37,170 nucleotides of DNA from the NCBI GenBank assembly GCA_002311635.1, contig DBZJ01000128.1, forward strand, positions 1 to 37,170, in the 5' to 3' direction. Numbering within the stretch: the first letter of the stretch is position 1; each line of letters begins with the position of its first letter. The position numbers were made by a program, and so were the translations under genes. Shown one piece after another: positions 7,632 through 16,566 of the stretch. The notes under the pieces were generated by a model. It was not told the DNA's origin, ran no database searches, and was given only the letters and a program-made list of their open reading frames with translations. Origin of the DNA: Syntrophaceae bacterium UBA1163. GTDB lineage: Bacteria; Desulfobacterota; BSN033; UBA1163.

Positions 7632-8768
7632 TCATGAATTTTTTATTTCGTCCTCTTTCTCCTTAAAAGGCAACGAGGGCTGGCCTTCGATCTGGTCCAA
7701 TTTAAAACTGAATTTATCCAATCGTCTCCTCGCTTCCTCGAACTTATTCACGGCATTAACGAGATGTTTTCCCACTAATTGAAAATCCTCTTGAAAGCCT
7801 CCGATATCTTTTTTCAGCCCCGAAAGCAAGGCCTGGATCTTGAGCGCATCCTTCTCGATCTGTAACCCTTTCAACCCGAGAATAATGACCTGGAGATACG
7901 CATAAAAGGAGTTCGGAGAGACGGGGATCACCCTTTTCGTCAGTGCGTAGTTCAAGACCCCCTTCTCTTCCCCGAAGGACTCATCCTTGGTAATCGTTTC
8001 ATAGTAGACGTTTTCCGCGGGGATGTAGAGCAAGGCGAAATCGTAGGTCCCTTCTTGAGGCAGGATATATTTATTGGCGATGTCGTCAATGTGTTTCTTC
8101 ACATCTCTGTAGAAAATCTTCTGGTAAGTCCTTCTCTCCTCATCGGTCTTGCATTCGACGACTCGTTTGAAATTGTCCAGAGGGAATTTGGAATCGATCG
8201 GAACAAGCTTTTCGCCTATTCGCACCACTGCATCCACCCTCTCTCCACTCAAGAATGTGTACTGAAGGGTGAAGAATTCGGGCGGAAGAATCTGGGACAA
8301 CAGTTCTCCTAAAAATTGCTCGCCCAAGCCTCCTCTCAATTTAGGAGGCCGAAGAATCTCCTGAAGCGTGGCGATGTTCTTGCCTACCTCGTGTATCTGT
8401 TCGCTGGTCTTCGAAAGCTCTCCGAGCTTTTCACTCACCTTGCTGATCACCTCTCTGGCGCTGTCCAGTCGCTGACCAATCTGCCCGCTCGAGTTCTGAA
8501 GTTGCTGGTTCACCATCTGAAGCTGTTGATTCACCTGTTCATTAATGGCTCTCAACTGTTCAGTGAGGAGGGAAATATTCTTGTTAAGTCCGTCGCCCAT
8601 CTGCCCTCTGAGTTGTTCCAATTGCTGCTGCATCAAGCCCCACATCGGTTGCGACGATGAATCCGCTTTGATCTCCTCGAGCCTCCTCATCCACCGCTGT
8701 TCCATCAGGAAAAGAAGAACCGCCCCCACAACCACGATCAAACCCAAAAGCACATAGATTCCTTGCAT
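7632..8768 (-). CDS. rmuC: DNA recombination protein RmuC homologue
   Basis: RmuC proteins are membrane-anchored, coiled-coil proteins with a nuclease-like core; in E. coli loss of RmuC raises inversion at short inverted repeats. The protein has 378 residues. An N-terminal transmembrane helix spans about residues 4-21 (IYVLLGLIVVVGAVLLFL), a Gln-rich coiled coil runs to about 140, and the RmuC domain follows with LRGGLGEQFLGELLSQILP, VDAVVRIGEKLVPIDSKFPL and FALLYIPAENVYYE. The acidic and Lys residues in VDAVV and PIDSKFP fit the restriction-endonuclease-like core. ATG at 8768 follows AAGGAGCAGGA. It starts 15 bases after the CARDB lipoprotein stop, so the two are probably one operon. Confidence 0.92.
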   Translation of the reverse strand: MQGIYVLLGLIVVVGAVLLFLMEQRWMRRLEEIKADSSSQPMWGLMQQQLEQLRGQMGDGLNKNISLLTEQLRAINEQVNQQLQMVNQQLQNSSGQIGQRLDSAREVISKVSEKLGELSKTSEQIHEVGKNIATLQEILRPPKLRGGLGEQFLGELLSQILPPEFFTLQYTFLSGERVDAVVRIGEKLVPIDSKFPLDNFKRVVECKTDEERRTYQKIFYRDVKKHIDDIANKYILPQEGTYDFALLYIPAENVYYETITKDESFGEEKGVLNYALTKRVIPVSPNSFYAYLQVIILGLKGLQIEKDALKIQALLSGLKKDIGGFQEDFQLVGKHLVNAVNKFEEARRRLDKFSFKLDQIEGQPSLPFKEKEDEIKNS

Positions 8769-8783
8769 TCCTGCTCCTTACTG

Positions 8784-10205
8784 TCACGGATGTTCGATGA
8801 TAAGATGCCCTTCCACTTTCTTACCAGCAGGGTTCGTAACCAAGACACTCCACACGCTCTCTTTTTGAAGCTCCTCAACAGGGACGGGAAATTCCACTTT
8901 GAGGGGACTTCTACCTGAGAAAGTGAGACCTCCCTTGAGGCTTCCCGATAATTTGAAGGAAAGCATGAGGGCGGAGCTCCCTCCCTCGCATCTGGCCTCG
9001 GCCCTCACCTTTTCCCCATGGGCTTCACCCCGAGTGGAAGGAGGTGAGATGGAAAAATTGAATTCCTCTCCGCGCCGGGGTCCGATCTTGAACGGAAAGA
9101 TGACGAAGGTCTTTTTGAGGGAATTATTTTCCGAACGGATATCATCAGAAGGCAATTCCGGAGAGATAGAAACCTTTATTCTGGAGATTCCAGCAATTTC
9201 GACTCGATAAGGAGGGGCGACGATGTAACGATTCCCGAAATTGGCCTTCATTACCTCAGAAATAAAATGGTCAAATTCCGAGATCCTCTGGTCGTTCACG
9301 AAAACTTGGATCTGAAAGATAGCGCCTTTACGGAGATCGGTTTCGCCGGCGTTGGAGAGGATAATCATTAATTCTAAGTCTTCTGTCAAGTCCAAATCTT
9401 TTACCACGATGTCCGGTCCAACAGAAGGCCCGTCCAGAATCCTCTTCAGGCTGTTATCCTCTTCGTCGGACTTCTTCACCTCGCTCGCGAACTCGACACG
9501 GGCAAGAATTTCGTGGCGGCCGACAAGGGCTAAGGGAGTGGTGAAGATGAGATTTCCCTTCGGCGGAAGATAAGGCTGATTGGAAAGGCCTTCCATTGGA
9601 TAACTCCCAGCTAGGAGCCCATCGACAGAGATCCTCAGATTCCCAGCCCTCAAGGGAAACGGGCTGTCTCCAAGGTTGGTAAGGGTCACTGACAATTTCC
9701 TCTGTGTGTCGAGAAAAAGGTCGGTAATGCGAAGGCCGGGAAGGAGGGGTTTGGTCTCCAATCTTTCCTTTCCCAAAACCTTAGGAAAAACATTACTCAA
9801 TTTATCTTCTTCAACCGTCTTCCCTCCCTCATCCACAACTGCCCGGACGTCGTGCCTACCGACTAACTCAACCGGAGTGGTGTAGAGGACAGCGCCTCCT
9901 GGTTCAAGAAAGCGTTGATCCGGAAGGGTTCCAAGAGAGTCTTTCCATTTCAAGAGACCATCCACGTAAATCGCCAAACTCCCGACTCCGTACGGAGCAG
10001 GCCCCTTTCCAGTATTTGAAAGCATCACCTCTATCTTTCCAGTTTCGTTCAAAGAAATATCCGAAACGGTAAGGCGAGAGAGGAGAGCAGGTTGGGGTGC
10101 AGGGGATGAAACCTGGGGAGCGGAAGGGGATTGAGTGGCGACTTGTGTGGCGCAACCGAAGAAACACGTGGCTAAGGCGAGAATCGTGGTCGCCCGTTCA
10201 AGCAT
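8784..10205 (-). CDS. Lipoprotein with three CARDB-like adhesion modules
   Basis: This 473-residue predicted lipoprotein has a signal segment that ends in the lipobox-like FFGC, with Cys18 as the lipidation site, followed by a Pro/Ser/Gln linker. Three similar beta-rich modules follow, each opening like LTVSDISLNETGKIEV or LRITDLFLDTQRKLSV and closing with VGRHDVRAVVD or VGRHEILARVE (about residues 45-145, 150-260 and 265-370). This matches CARDB (cell-adhesion related, Ig-like) modules. The last 100 residues form a further beta-rich region. Role and ligand are unknown. It is the first gene of the minus-strand run ending with rmuC and the nitroreductase, and diverges from the threonine aldolase gene across about 130 bases. 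A GGGAGGT lies 12 bases before the ATG, slightly far for a ribosome binding site. Confidence 0.75.
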   Translation of the reverse strand: MLERATTILALATCFFGCATQVATQSPSAPQVSSPAPQPALLSRLTVSDISLNETGKIEVMLSNTGKGPAPYGVGSLAIYVDGLLKWKDSLGTLPDQRFLEPGGAVLYTTPVELVGRHDVRAVVDEGGKTVEEDKLSNVFPKVLGKERLETKPLLPGLRITDLFLDTQRKLSVTLTNLGDSPFPLRAGNLRISVDGLLAGSYPMEGLSNQPYLPPKGNLIFTTPLALVGRHEILARVEFASEVKKSDEEDNSLKRILDGPSVGPDIVVKDLDLTEDLELMIILSNAGETDLRKGAIFQIQVFVNDQRISEFDHFISEVMKANFGNRYIVAPPYRVEIAGISRIKVSISPELPSDDIRSENNSLKKTFVIFPFKIGPRRGEEFNFSISPPSTRGEAHGEKVRAEARCEGGSSALMLSFKLSGSLKGGLTFSGRSPLKVEFPVPVEELQKESVWSVLVTNPAGKKVEGHLIIEHP

Positions 10206-10280
10206 GAAATGAAGTTAACCTCCCCGGAAACCAAGATAACGCAACAGGCAGCGAAATGCAAGGAGTTTCCTTTTCGCATC

Positions 10281-10309
10281 TTGACACCTATTGGTTAAAA
10301 TTGTATTTC
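10281..10309 (+). promoter_or_regulatory. Probable sigma70 promoter of the threonine aldolase gene
   Basis: A perfect TTGACA (10281-10286) is followed after 17 bases by TATTTC (10304-10309), a weak -10. It lies 28 bases before the ATG at 10337 and inside the only longer reading frame, which argues for that ATG as the true start. Confidence 0.5.
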
Positions 10310-10336
10310 CTTTATGTGGTTAGGAATAACCCTGGA

Positions 10337-11383
10337 ATGACGAAGGAGTTTATCGATCTTAGAAGCGATACGGTGACCAAGCCCACGTCTGCCATGAGAA
10401 AAGCGATGGCAGAGGCAGAAGTGGGGGATGATGTCTTCGGCGAAGACCCTACCGTAAACATCCTCCAAGAAAAGGTAGCGAGGTTGCTCGGAAAAGAGGC
10501 TTCCCTCTTCGTCCCCTCAGGCACGATGGCCAATCAATTGTCCATCAAATCCCACACCCAACCCGGGGACGAGGTGATCGCCGAAACTTCTTCTCACGCT
10601 TATAACTTTGAGGGCGGGGCTGGAGCGGTCCTCTCTGGAATTCAGTTTCAATGCCTCAAAGGTGTACGAGGTATTCTTGACGCTTCTCAAATCGAAGAAG
10701 CCGTCAGACCTTCGGATTACCACTTCCCTGTCACAAGACTGGTCTGTCTTGAAAACACGCATAACCGCGGCGGCGGCTCCATCTTTCCTGTTGAAAAAAT
10801 GGCTGAGATCTACCGATTGGCCAAATCAAGAGGGCTTCTTGTCCATCTCGACGGAGCCAGGCTATGGAATGCGTCCGTGGAGACAGGAATTGGCCCGCAC
10901 GAATATGCTCAGTGGGCAGACTCCGTATCGGTCTGTCTATCCAAGGGACTGGGGGCCCCGGTTGGCTCTCTGGTAGCAGGCGCCAAACCGTTTGTCGATC
11001 GCGTCCATCGGTTTCGAAAAATGTTTGGAGGCGGAATGCGCCAAGTAGGCATTATTGCTGCTGCTGGAATTTATGCATTAGACCACCACCTCGAACGCCT
11101 TGGAGATGACCATCAGAATGCAAAACGCTTGGCTGTGGGTTTGAAAGAATTTAAAGGAATCTCCATCGATCCAAGACACGTGGAAACGAATATTGTCATC
11201 TTTGATGTCGCCAATACAGGAATGACAGGTTTCCAAGTGGCTGAAGCGATGAAGAAGGAAGACGTTCTTATCCATGCTGTTGGCAAGACACTAATCCGCC
11301 TGGTCACCCATCTGGACGTTACTGCTGAGGATATCGAGAAGGCTTTGAAAGCTTTTGGAAAAGTATTGGGGAGAAAAGAATAA
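10337..11383 (+). CDS. ltaE: Low-specificity L-threonine aldolase
   Basis: This pyridoxal-phosphate enzyme of fold type I cleaves L-threonine or allo-threonine to glycine and acetaldehyde. It has 348 residues from the ATG at 10337, which gives the usual N-terminus [13 protein letters not shown]. Further marks are [31 protein letters not shown] (cofactor phosphate binding), [10 protein letters not shown] (Asp and Arg of the cofactor site) and [12 protein letters not shown] with the Schiff-base Lys203. An upstream GTG/ATG extension to 10256 would add 27 residues that do not fit the family and would overlap the promoter. It is transcribed divergently from the CARDB lipoprotein gene and stands alone, with 314 bases before the next gene. 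Confidence 0.93.
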   Translation: MTKEFIDLRSDTVTKPTSAMRKAMAEAEVGDDVFGEDPTVNILQEKVARLLGKEASLFVPSGTMANQLSIKSHTQPGDEVIAETSSHAYNFEGGAGAVLSGIQFQCLKGVRGILDASQIEEAVRPSDYHFPVTRLVCLENTHNRGGGSIFPVEKMAEIYRLAKSRGLLVHLDGARLWNASVETGIGPHEYAQWADSVSVCLSKGLGAPVGSLVAGAKPFVDRVHRFRKMFGGGMRQVGIIAAAGIYALDHHLERLGDDHQNAKRLAVGLKEFKGISIDPRHVETNIVIFDVANTGMTGFQVAEAMKKEDVLIHAVGKTLIRLVTHLDVTAEDIEKALKAFGKVLGRKE

Positions 11384-11697
11384 TAAGTTCAGGTAACAAC
11401 AATGCAATGTTAATGTTAAGGTAATAGTTGAAGTTTAGCTTAAGATTGGAAATAAAACGTAACCAAACCTTGTCTAACCAAGGGTATTTGAAATTCGTTG
11501 GAGGCGCCATCATGAACCGATCTATTTCAGGATGTGTGATTGAGGATATCACAACTATGGACAAAACGAGATGCCGAACCAGGTTCCGCATGACGCCTAA
11601 GAGATTGCCGCGCTTCCTCCGATCGCTCGCAATGACAAAAAGGGGGTTTTGACAAAGCCTCTCGATGAGGGGAAAGTGACGCAATAAGGAGAAAAAT
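11384..11697 (+). other. Gap before the ferredoxin gene with a possible operator and a repeat
   Basis: There is no gene here. TGTGAT (11535-11540) and ATCACA (11548-11553) form a small inverted repeat that could be a regulator site, although its spacing does not match the CRP consensus. A dispersed-type repeat lies at 11601-11636, and AAGGAG at the right end is the ferredoxin ribosome binding site. Confidence 0.4.
11601..11636. repeat. Short interspersed palindromic repeat
   Basis: The stretch begins GAGATTGC and ends CGCTCGCAATGAC; ATTGC (11604-11608) pairs with GCAAT (11629-11633), with further complementary bases inside. Sequences of this form (GAGATTGC...GCAATGAC) occur as dispersed intergenic repeats in many environmental bacterial genomes. 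This is the only copy I found in the window. Confidence 0.5.
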
Positions 11698-12237
11698 ATG
11701 TCTTGGAAGTTGGCCGTCGTAGCTGAGCGCTGCTCGGGATGTAAAATTTGCGAGTTGGTTTGCTCCATCAATCGTTTCGGGGTAAACAACCCCAAGAAGA
11801 GCGCCATTCGGGTGATGGTCGTCTACCCTCACCCGATCATACGAATGCCCATCGTCTGTCGACAATGTAAGGTTGCCAAGTGCATGGAGAATTGTCCGAC
11901 TGGAGCCATCACAACCAAGGACGGTATCTATGATATCGACAGTGAGAAGTGTATCTCCTGCCAACAATGTGTGACCTCCTGTCCTTTCGGCGCTGTCTTT
12001 CTTCACGAGGAAATCGAAACGCCTTTTAAATGCAATCTTTGCAATGGAAAACCACGCTGTGTAGAGGCTTGCCCCAAAAATGCACTTCTCTTTCTGCCGG
12101 AACATGTCTTGGGTCAGGCTCAACGGATGACCAGTGTCTTAAAATATGTGCACATGAAAGAGGTGGAGTACGTGGAAAAGGGCGAAAGGAAGGTTCTGAG
12201 GTATGCCGACATCGAAAAGGGAAAAGCGGAAGATTAA
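11698..12237 (+). CDS. Four-cluster [4Fe-4S] ferredoxin partner of the AOR
   Basis: This 179-residue electron-transfer protein has sixteen cysteines in four ferredoxin-like motifs: Cys12-15-18-22, Cys54-57-62-66, Cys85-88-91-95 and Cys112-115-121-125. The arrangement is that of the iron-sulfur subunit of DMSO-reductase-type and AOR-associated complexes (HycB/DmsB style). It should pass electrons between the tungsten or molybdenum subunit encoded next and a further carrier. ATG at 11698 follows AAGGAG. The 3' end overlaps the AOR start by 35 bases, so the two are translated together. It has no signal peptide and is therefore cytoplasmic. BamC of class II benzoyl-CoA reductase has a similar role, but no other bam genes are nearby. 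Confidence 0.9.
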   Translation: MSWKLAVVAERCSGCKICELVCSINRFGVNNPKKSAIRVMVVYPHPIIRMPIVCRQCKVAKCMENCPTGAITTKDGIYDIDSEKCISCQQCVTSCPFGAVFLHEEIETPFKCNLCNGKPRCVEACPKNALLFLPEHVLGQAQRMTSVLKYVHMKEVEYVEKGERKVLRYADIEKGKAED

Positions 12238-14065
12238 AGGCGGATATTTCTGGAATATCCTCTGGGTCGATCTCGATCATGGAGAGGCAAAGCCTCTGGA
12301 ATTTGACGAAGCTTTTGCCTTGAGATACATCGGCGGAAGAGGATTCGGAGCCAAACTGGTTTGGGACCAGCTCCAAAAAGGAACTATTGATCCCCTTGGT
12401 CCTGAAAACCTCCTGGTGATTTCTCCCGGACCTCTGGCGGGTCTTTACCTTCCCGCCTCGGGGAAAACGTCTTTTATCTCCATCTCTCCGGAAACAGGAA
12501 TTTATGGTGATTCGAGCATGGGGGGTTCTTTCGGAGCAGAGCTGCGGCAAGCTGGTTTCGATGCCCTCGCCATATCGGGAAAGGCAAGATCCCTCTCCTA
12601 CCTCTGGATCGACAATGGAGAAGTAAGAGTTGTTCCCAACGAGAAGCTGAAAGAAAAAGGAAGCCTCGAGAGCGAAGGGATGATCAAGGAGGATCTAAAG
12701 GATGAACATATTAAGGTAGCCACTATCGGGCCTGCGGGAGAGAAGAGGGTCCGATTTGCCTGTGTCACTTCAGATTGGGGAAGAAACTCCGGAAGGACTG
12801 GCATCGGCGCGGTCATGGGGTCAAAGAACATAAAGGCCATTGCTGTCCGAGGGTCTAAAGACCTTCCTGTTTTCGATCTTCCAAGGCTGCAAAAAGTTTC
12901 GGAGGTTTCCTTTCGGAGCCTGAGGGAGAATAAGAATTTTGCATTCTGGCAGGAACAGGGCCTCATGTCCGTTATCGATTATGTGAATGAAGCGGGCGTC
13001 ATGCCCACCTATAATTTCAGAGAGGGTGTCTTCGAACATGCCAAGAAGATCAATGGCTACGAAATGCTCTCAAAATATAAGATCGGTGATACCTCCTGCT
13101 TCGCCTGCCCCATGGCCTGCGGTAACGTTTGTTTGGTGAAAGAGGGAAAGTATCGAGGAACGGTAGTGGAAGGGCCCGAGTATGAAACAGCTTGCATGTT
13201 CGGCCCCAACATCGGGGTCCAAAATTTTGCAGCCATCCTCAAGGCAAATCAACTCTGTGACGAACTCGGAATCGATACGATCACTACCGGAAATCTGATC
13301 GGGGTGCTGATGGAGGCGCAGGAGACTGGCCTTCTTTCGGAAAAGGACCTGGACGGCCTCAACCTCAAATGGGGAGATGAAGAAGCCATCTTAGACACGG
13401 TGCATCGCATCGCGCATCGGAAGGGAATCGGGAATATTCTTGCTGAAGGAAGCCTTGGGGTGATCAAACAGTGGCCCCAACTCCGACCTATCATTTCACA
13501 AGTAAAGGGCCTAGAGCAATCTGCTTACGATGCCCGCATTGCCATCTCCATGGCGTTGGGATATGCCACTTCGGATATCGGAGCCCATCATGCGCGGGCG
13601 TGGACAATTGCCAAAGAGTTGGAAATGGGAATGGACTGGCCATTGGAAAAGAAGGCGGATCTGGTGATTTACCACCAGACACTCAGGCCCCTGTTCGACA
13701 TGCTGGGAGTCTGCCGGTTGCCCTGGATTGAGCTCGGCTTTAATGAACATCAGTATGCAGAATTCTACTCAGCAGTCACAGGGATTGAAACCACCTTGGA
13801 TGAACTTCTCCGGCGGTCTAATGACCTTTATGACCTCACCCGGGCCATCAATATGAAATTCGGTATCTCGCGGAAGGATGATTATCCTCCCGATAGGGTC
13901 TTTAACTTAGCAATGACCGAAGGCCCCCATGCAGGGAAGATCTTAAAGCGGGAAGATTACGATGCGATCCTCGATATCTATTATCAGAAAAGAGGCTGGA
14001 CTAAAGATGGCCAGGTTGATAAGAAGAAGATTGCGGGGTTTAATGATCCGCTGATTTCAACATAG
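12203..14065 (+). CDS. Aldehyde:ferredoxin oxidoreductase family protein (W/Mo-bispterin)
   Basis: This 620-residue AOR-family enzyme carries a tungsten or molybdenum bis-pyranopterin and one [4Fe-4S] cluster, and typically oxidises aldehydes to acids with ferredoxin. Cluster ligands are CFACPMAC (Cys299, 302, 306) and the distal Cys504 in LGVCRLPW. The N-terminal pterin-binding domain shows RYIGGRGFGAKLVWD, GPLAG and GDSSMGGSFGAELRQAGFDAL, followed by GRTGIGAVMGSKNIKAIAVRG. The length is normal. ATG at 12203 lies inside the ferredoxin gene, with only a weak ribosome binding site, so coupling is likely. The substrate is unknown. Within the family the ferredoxin-AOR pair could be a generic AOR, a YdhV-like enzyme or a BamB-like subunit; sequence reading alone does not decide. 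Confidence 0.9.
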   Translation: MPTSKREKRKIKGGYFWNILWVDLDHGEAKPLEFDEAFALRYIGGRGFGAKLVWDQLQKGTIDPLGPENLLVISPGPLAGLYLPASGKTSFISISPETGIYGDSSMGGSFGAELRQAGFDALAISGKARSLSYLWIDNGEVRVVPNEKLKEKGSLESEGMIKEDLKDEHIKVATIGPAGEKRVRFACVTSDWGRNSGRTGIGAVMGSKNIKAIAVRGSKDLPVFDLPRLQKVSEVSFRSLRENKNFAFWQEQGLMSVIDYVNEAGVMPTYNFREGVFEHAKKINGYEMLSKYKIGDTSCFACPMACGNVCLVKEGKYRGTVVEGPEYETACMFGPNIGVQNFAAILKANQLCDELGIDTITTGNLIGVLMEAQETGLLSEKDLDGLNLKWGDEEAILDTVHRIAHRKGIGNILAEGSLGVIKQWPQLRPIISQVKGLEQSAYDARIAISMALGYATSDIGAHHARAWTIAKELEMGMDWPLEKKADLVIYHQTLRPLFDMLGVCRLPWIELGFNEHQYAEFYSAVTGIETTLDELLRRSNDLYDLTRAINMKFGISRKDDYPPDRVFNLAMTEGPHAGKILKREDYDAILDIYYQKRGWTKDGQVDKKKIAGFNDPLIST

Positions 14066-14088
14066 AGCGAAACTCCAAATTTCAAAAT

Positions 14089-14206
14089 TCAAATGCCAAA
14101 TGAATGTCAAAGTTCAAATGCCAAATATTGTTGACATTTGAACTTTGGACTTGATTTGAACTTGATTCACTTTCAGTTCATCACTTCGTGCGAACTTTGG
14201 CATTTG
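14089..14206. repeat. AT-rich repeat cluster of TTCAAATGCCAAA-type units
   Basis: The gap after the AOR gene holds several near-copies of TCAAATGCCAAA and TTGAACTTTGG in both orientations. GTCAAAGTTCAAATG (14106-14120) pairs with CATTTGAACTTTGGAC (14135-14150) except for one extra base. Another inverted copy, GAACTTTGGCATTTGA, ends at 14206. Such low-complexity hairpins may end the AOR transcript. They resemble repetitive spacers elsewhere in the window (31097-31285). Confidence 0.55.
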
Positions 14207-14250
14207 ATATTTCAGATCCCCCCGTATGCTTCGGGAACTCGATAGAGAGT

Positions 14251-14568
14251 ATGTCCAACCCCATCGTTGTCTTTGTCACATGCGGTTCTGAAGAGGAGGG
14301 GCTGAAGATTGCGAATGCCCTGGTGGAAGAGCATCTAGCCGCCTGCGCCAACCTTATCTCCCCCATTCGCTCTATCTATCGATGGGAGGGAAAAATCTGG
14401 GACGAAAAAGAATGGTTATTGATCATCAAGACGCAAAAAGACAGATTTTGGGAGTTGGAGAAAAAAGTAAAGTCCCTTCACTCTTACTCCGTTCCTGAAA
14501 TCATCAGCCTTCCGATCGTGGAGGGTTCTTCGGCTTATCTCGATTGGATCAGAGACAACACGAAATAA
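14251..14568 (+). CDS. cutA: CutA1-family divalent cation tolerance protein
   Basis: This small trimeric protein of ferredoxin-like fold was linked in E. coli to copper and divalent metal tolerance; its molecular role remains poorly defined. The ATG at 14251 gives 105 residues, the family norm, and starts right at the first strand (PIVVFVTCGSEEEG). An earlier in-frame start at 14188 lies in the repeat region and is unlikely. Typical marks are ANALVEEHLAACANLI, SIYRWEGKIWDEKEWLLIIKT and HSYSVPEIISLPI followed by the invariant-type YLDWI. It stands alone between the AOR gene and the convergent gatA. Confidence 0.92.
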   Translation: MSNPIVVFVTCGSEEEGLKIANALVEEHLAACANLISPIRSIYRWEGKIWDEKEWLLIIKTQKDRFWELEKKVKSLHSYSVPEIISLPIVEGSSAYLDWIRDNTK

Positions 14569-14575
14569 CAATAAA

Positions 14576-14608
14576 GGGTTCAAGGATTCAAGGGCTCAAG
14601 GGCTCGAG
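14576..14608. repeat. Degenerate tandem repeat between cutA and gatA
   Basis: GGTTCAAGGATTCAAGGG, CTCAAGGG and CTCGAG form three to four units of an 8-9 base motif in the 115-base gap between convergent genes. No T-rich hairpin was seen. Confidence 0.45.
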
Positions 14609-14683
14609 TAATAACCAAAAGACTAATACGAAAGATAGAAATAGAATTCAAGACTGAATGATAAAGATAAAACCCTCGAACTC

Positions 14684-16147
14684 TTAAGTAAGTTTTGGTT
14701 TCCTAAGATGAAAGTCCGTGTTCTGCTCGAACGTGTAAGCCACCCTTAGGAGCATTCCTTCGTCAAAATGCTTCCCCATCAACTGAAGGCCAATGGGAAG
14801 TCCTTGACGGCTGAACCCGCACGGGATGGAAATTGCCGGAATCCCCGCCAGGTTCACCGGAATAGTATGGATATCGGATAAGTACATCTGGAGGGGATCT
14901 TCTGTCTTCTCGCCGATTCGGAAGGCCGGTGTGGGCGCGGTCGGGGACACAATGACATCCACCCTTTGAAACGCCTCATCAAAATCCTTTCTCATCAGAG
15001 TCCTCACCTGTGACGCTTTACGATAATAAGCATCATAATACCCAGCCGATAAAACATACGTACCCAAAATGATCCGCCGTTTTACTTCTTTTCCAAATCC
15101 TCTTGCGCGGGTCTGAGTATACATCTCCATCAGATCCCGGTACCCTTTCGAGCGAAAGCCATACTTTACTCCATCGTATCGAGCCAAATTGGAACTCGCC
15201 TCCGCGGTCGCAATGATGTAATAAATCGCGACTGCATACTCCGTATGAGGTAAGGAGATTTCCTGAATTTCCGCTCCCCACTTTCTAAAAAAATCGATCG
15301 CGTCCCTGACGGCCTTCTCCACCTCCGGGTCTATCCCCTCGATGAAATATTCCTTAGGAATTCCAATCCGGATTCCGTTGACATCCTTCTTCAACGACTG
15401 CTTATAATCCGGGACTTCCTCTTTGACAGACGTCGAGTCACGCGGGTCGTATCCGCTGATGGCATTCATCAGGATAGCGCAGTCTTCCACATCTTTTGTG
15501 ATCGGGCCAATCTGGTCAAGAGAAGAAGCAAAGGCTACCAGCCCATATCGTGACACTCGGCCATAAGTCGGCTTCAATCCGACGACTCCGCAACAGGCCG
15601 CCGGCTGTCGTATCGAGCCTCCCGTATCCGTGCCCAGAGCAGCAATGCATTCATCGGCAGCCACGGCCGCCGCCGAACCGCCACTGGAGCCTCCTGGAAT
15701 CCGTTCAAGATCCCAGGGATTATGCGTGATTTGAAATCCCGAATTCTCTGTCGAGGAGCCCATGGCAAACTCATCCATGTTGAGCTTTCCCAAAAAAACG
15801 GCATCCTTCTTCTTAAGTTCTCCGATCACGGTCGCGTCATAAAACGGGACATACCCTTCCAAAATCTTAGAGGCGCAAGTCGTTTGAATTCCTTTCGTAC
15901 AGAGGATGTCTTTCAGGCCGAGAGGGATCCCGGAAAGGTCTCCAATCTCTTCTCCCTTGGCAATCTTCCGATCTACTTGGTCAGCCTGCCGGAAGGCCTC
16001 TTCCTCCGTCAATAAAAGATAGGCCCTGATTCTACCATCCGTCTCCCGAATCCGTCGGTACAGGGTCTCGGTGGCCTCTTTGGAAGTCACCTCTTTCTTA
16101 ACTAAAAGGGCGTGCAGTTGATGAATGGTTAATTGGTGGAGTTTCAC
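14684..16147 (-). CDS. gatA: Asp-tRNA(Asn)/Glu-tRNA(Gln) amidotransferase subunit A
   Basis: GatA is the glutaminase of the GatCAB transamidosome, which converts Glu-tRNA(Gln) and/or Asp-tRNA(Asn) to the amide form. The 487-residue protein shows the full amidase signature: Lys79 in GLKDI, cis-Ser154 in [10 protein letters not shown] and nucleophile Ser178 in [13 protein letters not shown], the positions known from characterised GatA. It begins with GTG at 16147 without a strong ribosome binding site, 53 bases after the gatC stop, so co-translation from the gatC transcript is likely. It is the last gene of the minus-strand cluster. gatB, which often follows gatA, is absent here; the convergent cutA takes its place. 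Confidence 0.96.
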   Translation of the reverse strand: MKLHQLTIHQLHALLVKKEVTSKEATETLYRRIRETDGRIRAYLLLTEEEAFRQADQVDRKIAKGEEIGDLSGIPLGLKDILCTKGIQTTCASKILEGYVPFYDATVIGELKKKDAVFLGKLNMDEFAMGSSTENSGFQITHNPWDLERIPGGSSGGSAAAVAADECIAALGTDTGGSIRQPAACCGVVGLKPTYGRVSRYGLVAFASSLDQIGPITKDVEDCAILMNAISGYDPRDSTSVKEEVPDYKQSLKKDVNGIRIGIPKEYFIEGIDPEVEKAVRDAIDFFRKWGAEIQEISLPHTEYAVAIYYIIATAEASSNLARYDGVKYGFRSKGYRDLMEMYTQTRARGFGKEVKRRIILGTYVLSAGYYDAYYRKASQVRTLMRKDFDEAFQRVDVIVSPTAPTPAFRIGEKTEDPLQMYLSDIHTIPVNLAGIPAISIPCGFSRQGLPIGLQLMGKHFDEGMLLRVAYTFEQNTDFHLRKPKLT

Positions 16148-16200
16148 GTTTGTATCTTTCTATGGGTCTTGCCGACACGAGTCACCGTCACGAAGCACGA

Positions 16201-16479
16201 TCACTCGATGATCCTCGGCACCTTGAAATGCCCGTCTTCCTCATCGGGTGCAATGGCTAACACCTCTTCTTGTGGAAATGAAGGTTTGACTTCATCTTCC
16301 CTAAAGACATTATTGACGGGGATGGCGTGGGAAGTAGGCTCCAATCCAGAGGTATCGAGTCGGTTCAATTGTTCCATGTAGGTGAGGATTTGTTCTAATT
16401 GGCTCCCGAAGGTCACCTTCTCTTCCTCGGACAACTCAAGGCGGGCCAGCCTTGCGACTTTTTCAATATCCATTTTCAT
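16201..16479 (-). CDS. gatC: Asp-tRNA(Asn)/Glu-tRNA(Gln) amidotransferase subunit C
   Basis: GatC is the small subunit that wraps around GatA and stabilises the GatCAB complex. The ATG at 16479 (MKMDIEKVARLARLEL) is chosen because GAGGAG lies eight bases upstream; an ATG seven codons earlier overlaps that site. The 92-residue length is normal for the family. Characteristic parts are VARLARLELSEEE, the helix LEQILTYMEQLNRLDTSGLE and the extended C-terminal tail with FREDEV. It lies between valS and gatA on the same strand. Confidence 0.93.
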   Translation of the reverse strand: MKMDIEKVARLARLELSEEEKVTFGSQLEQILTYMEQLNRLDTSGLEPTSHAIPVNNVFREDEVKPSFPQEEVLAIAPDEEDGHFKVPRIIE

Positions 16480-16566
16480 TCGTCCGACTCCTCTATCCAT
16501 TCAACCCTATTGGAAACAAAAATGGTGTTTACCGATAAATATTCACCGGCGGCAAAAGTTCAATTT

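Noticed and set aside
11535..11553. CRP-like site TGTGA...TCACA
   Set aside because: The spacing between the half sites is nine, not six, bases, so it is kept only as a generic inverted repeat.
11527..12123. 198-codon minus-strand frame over the ferredoxin gene
   Set aside because: It overlaps a clear ferredoxin on the other strand and has no known motif.
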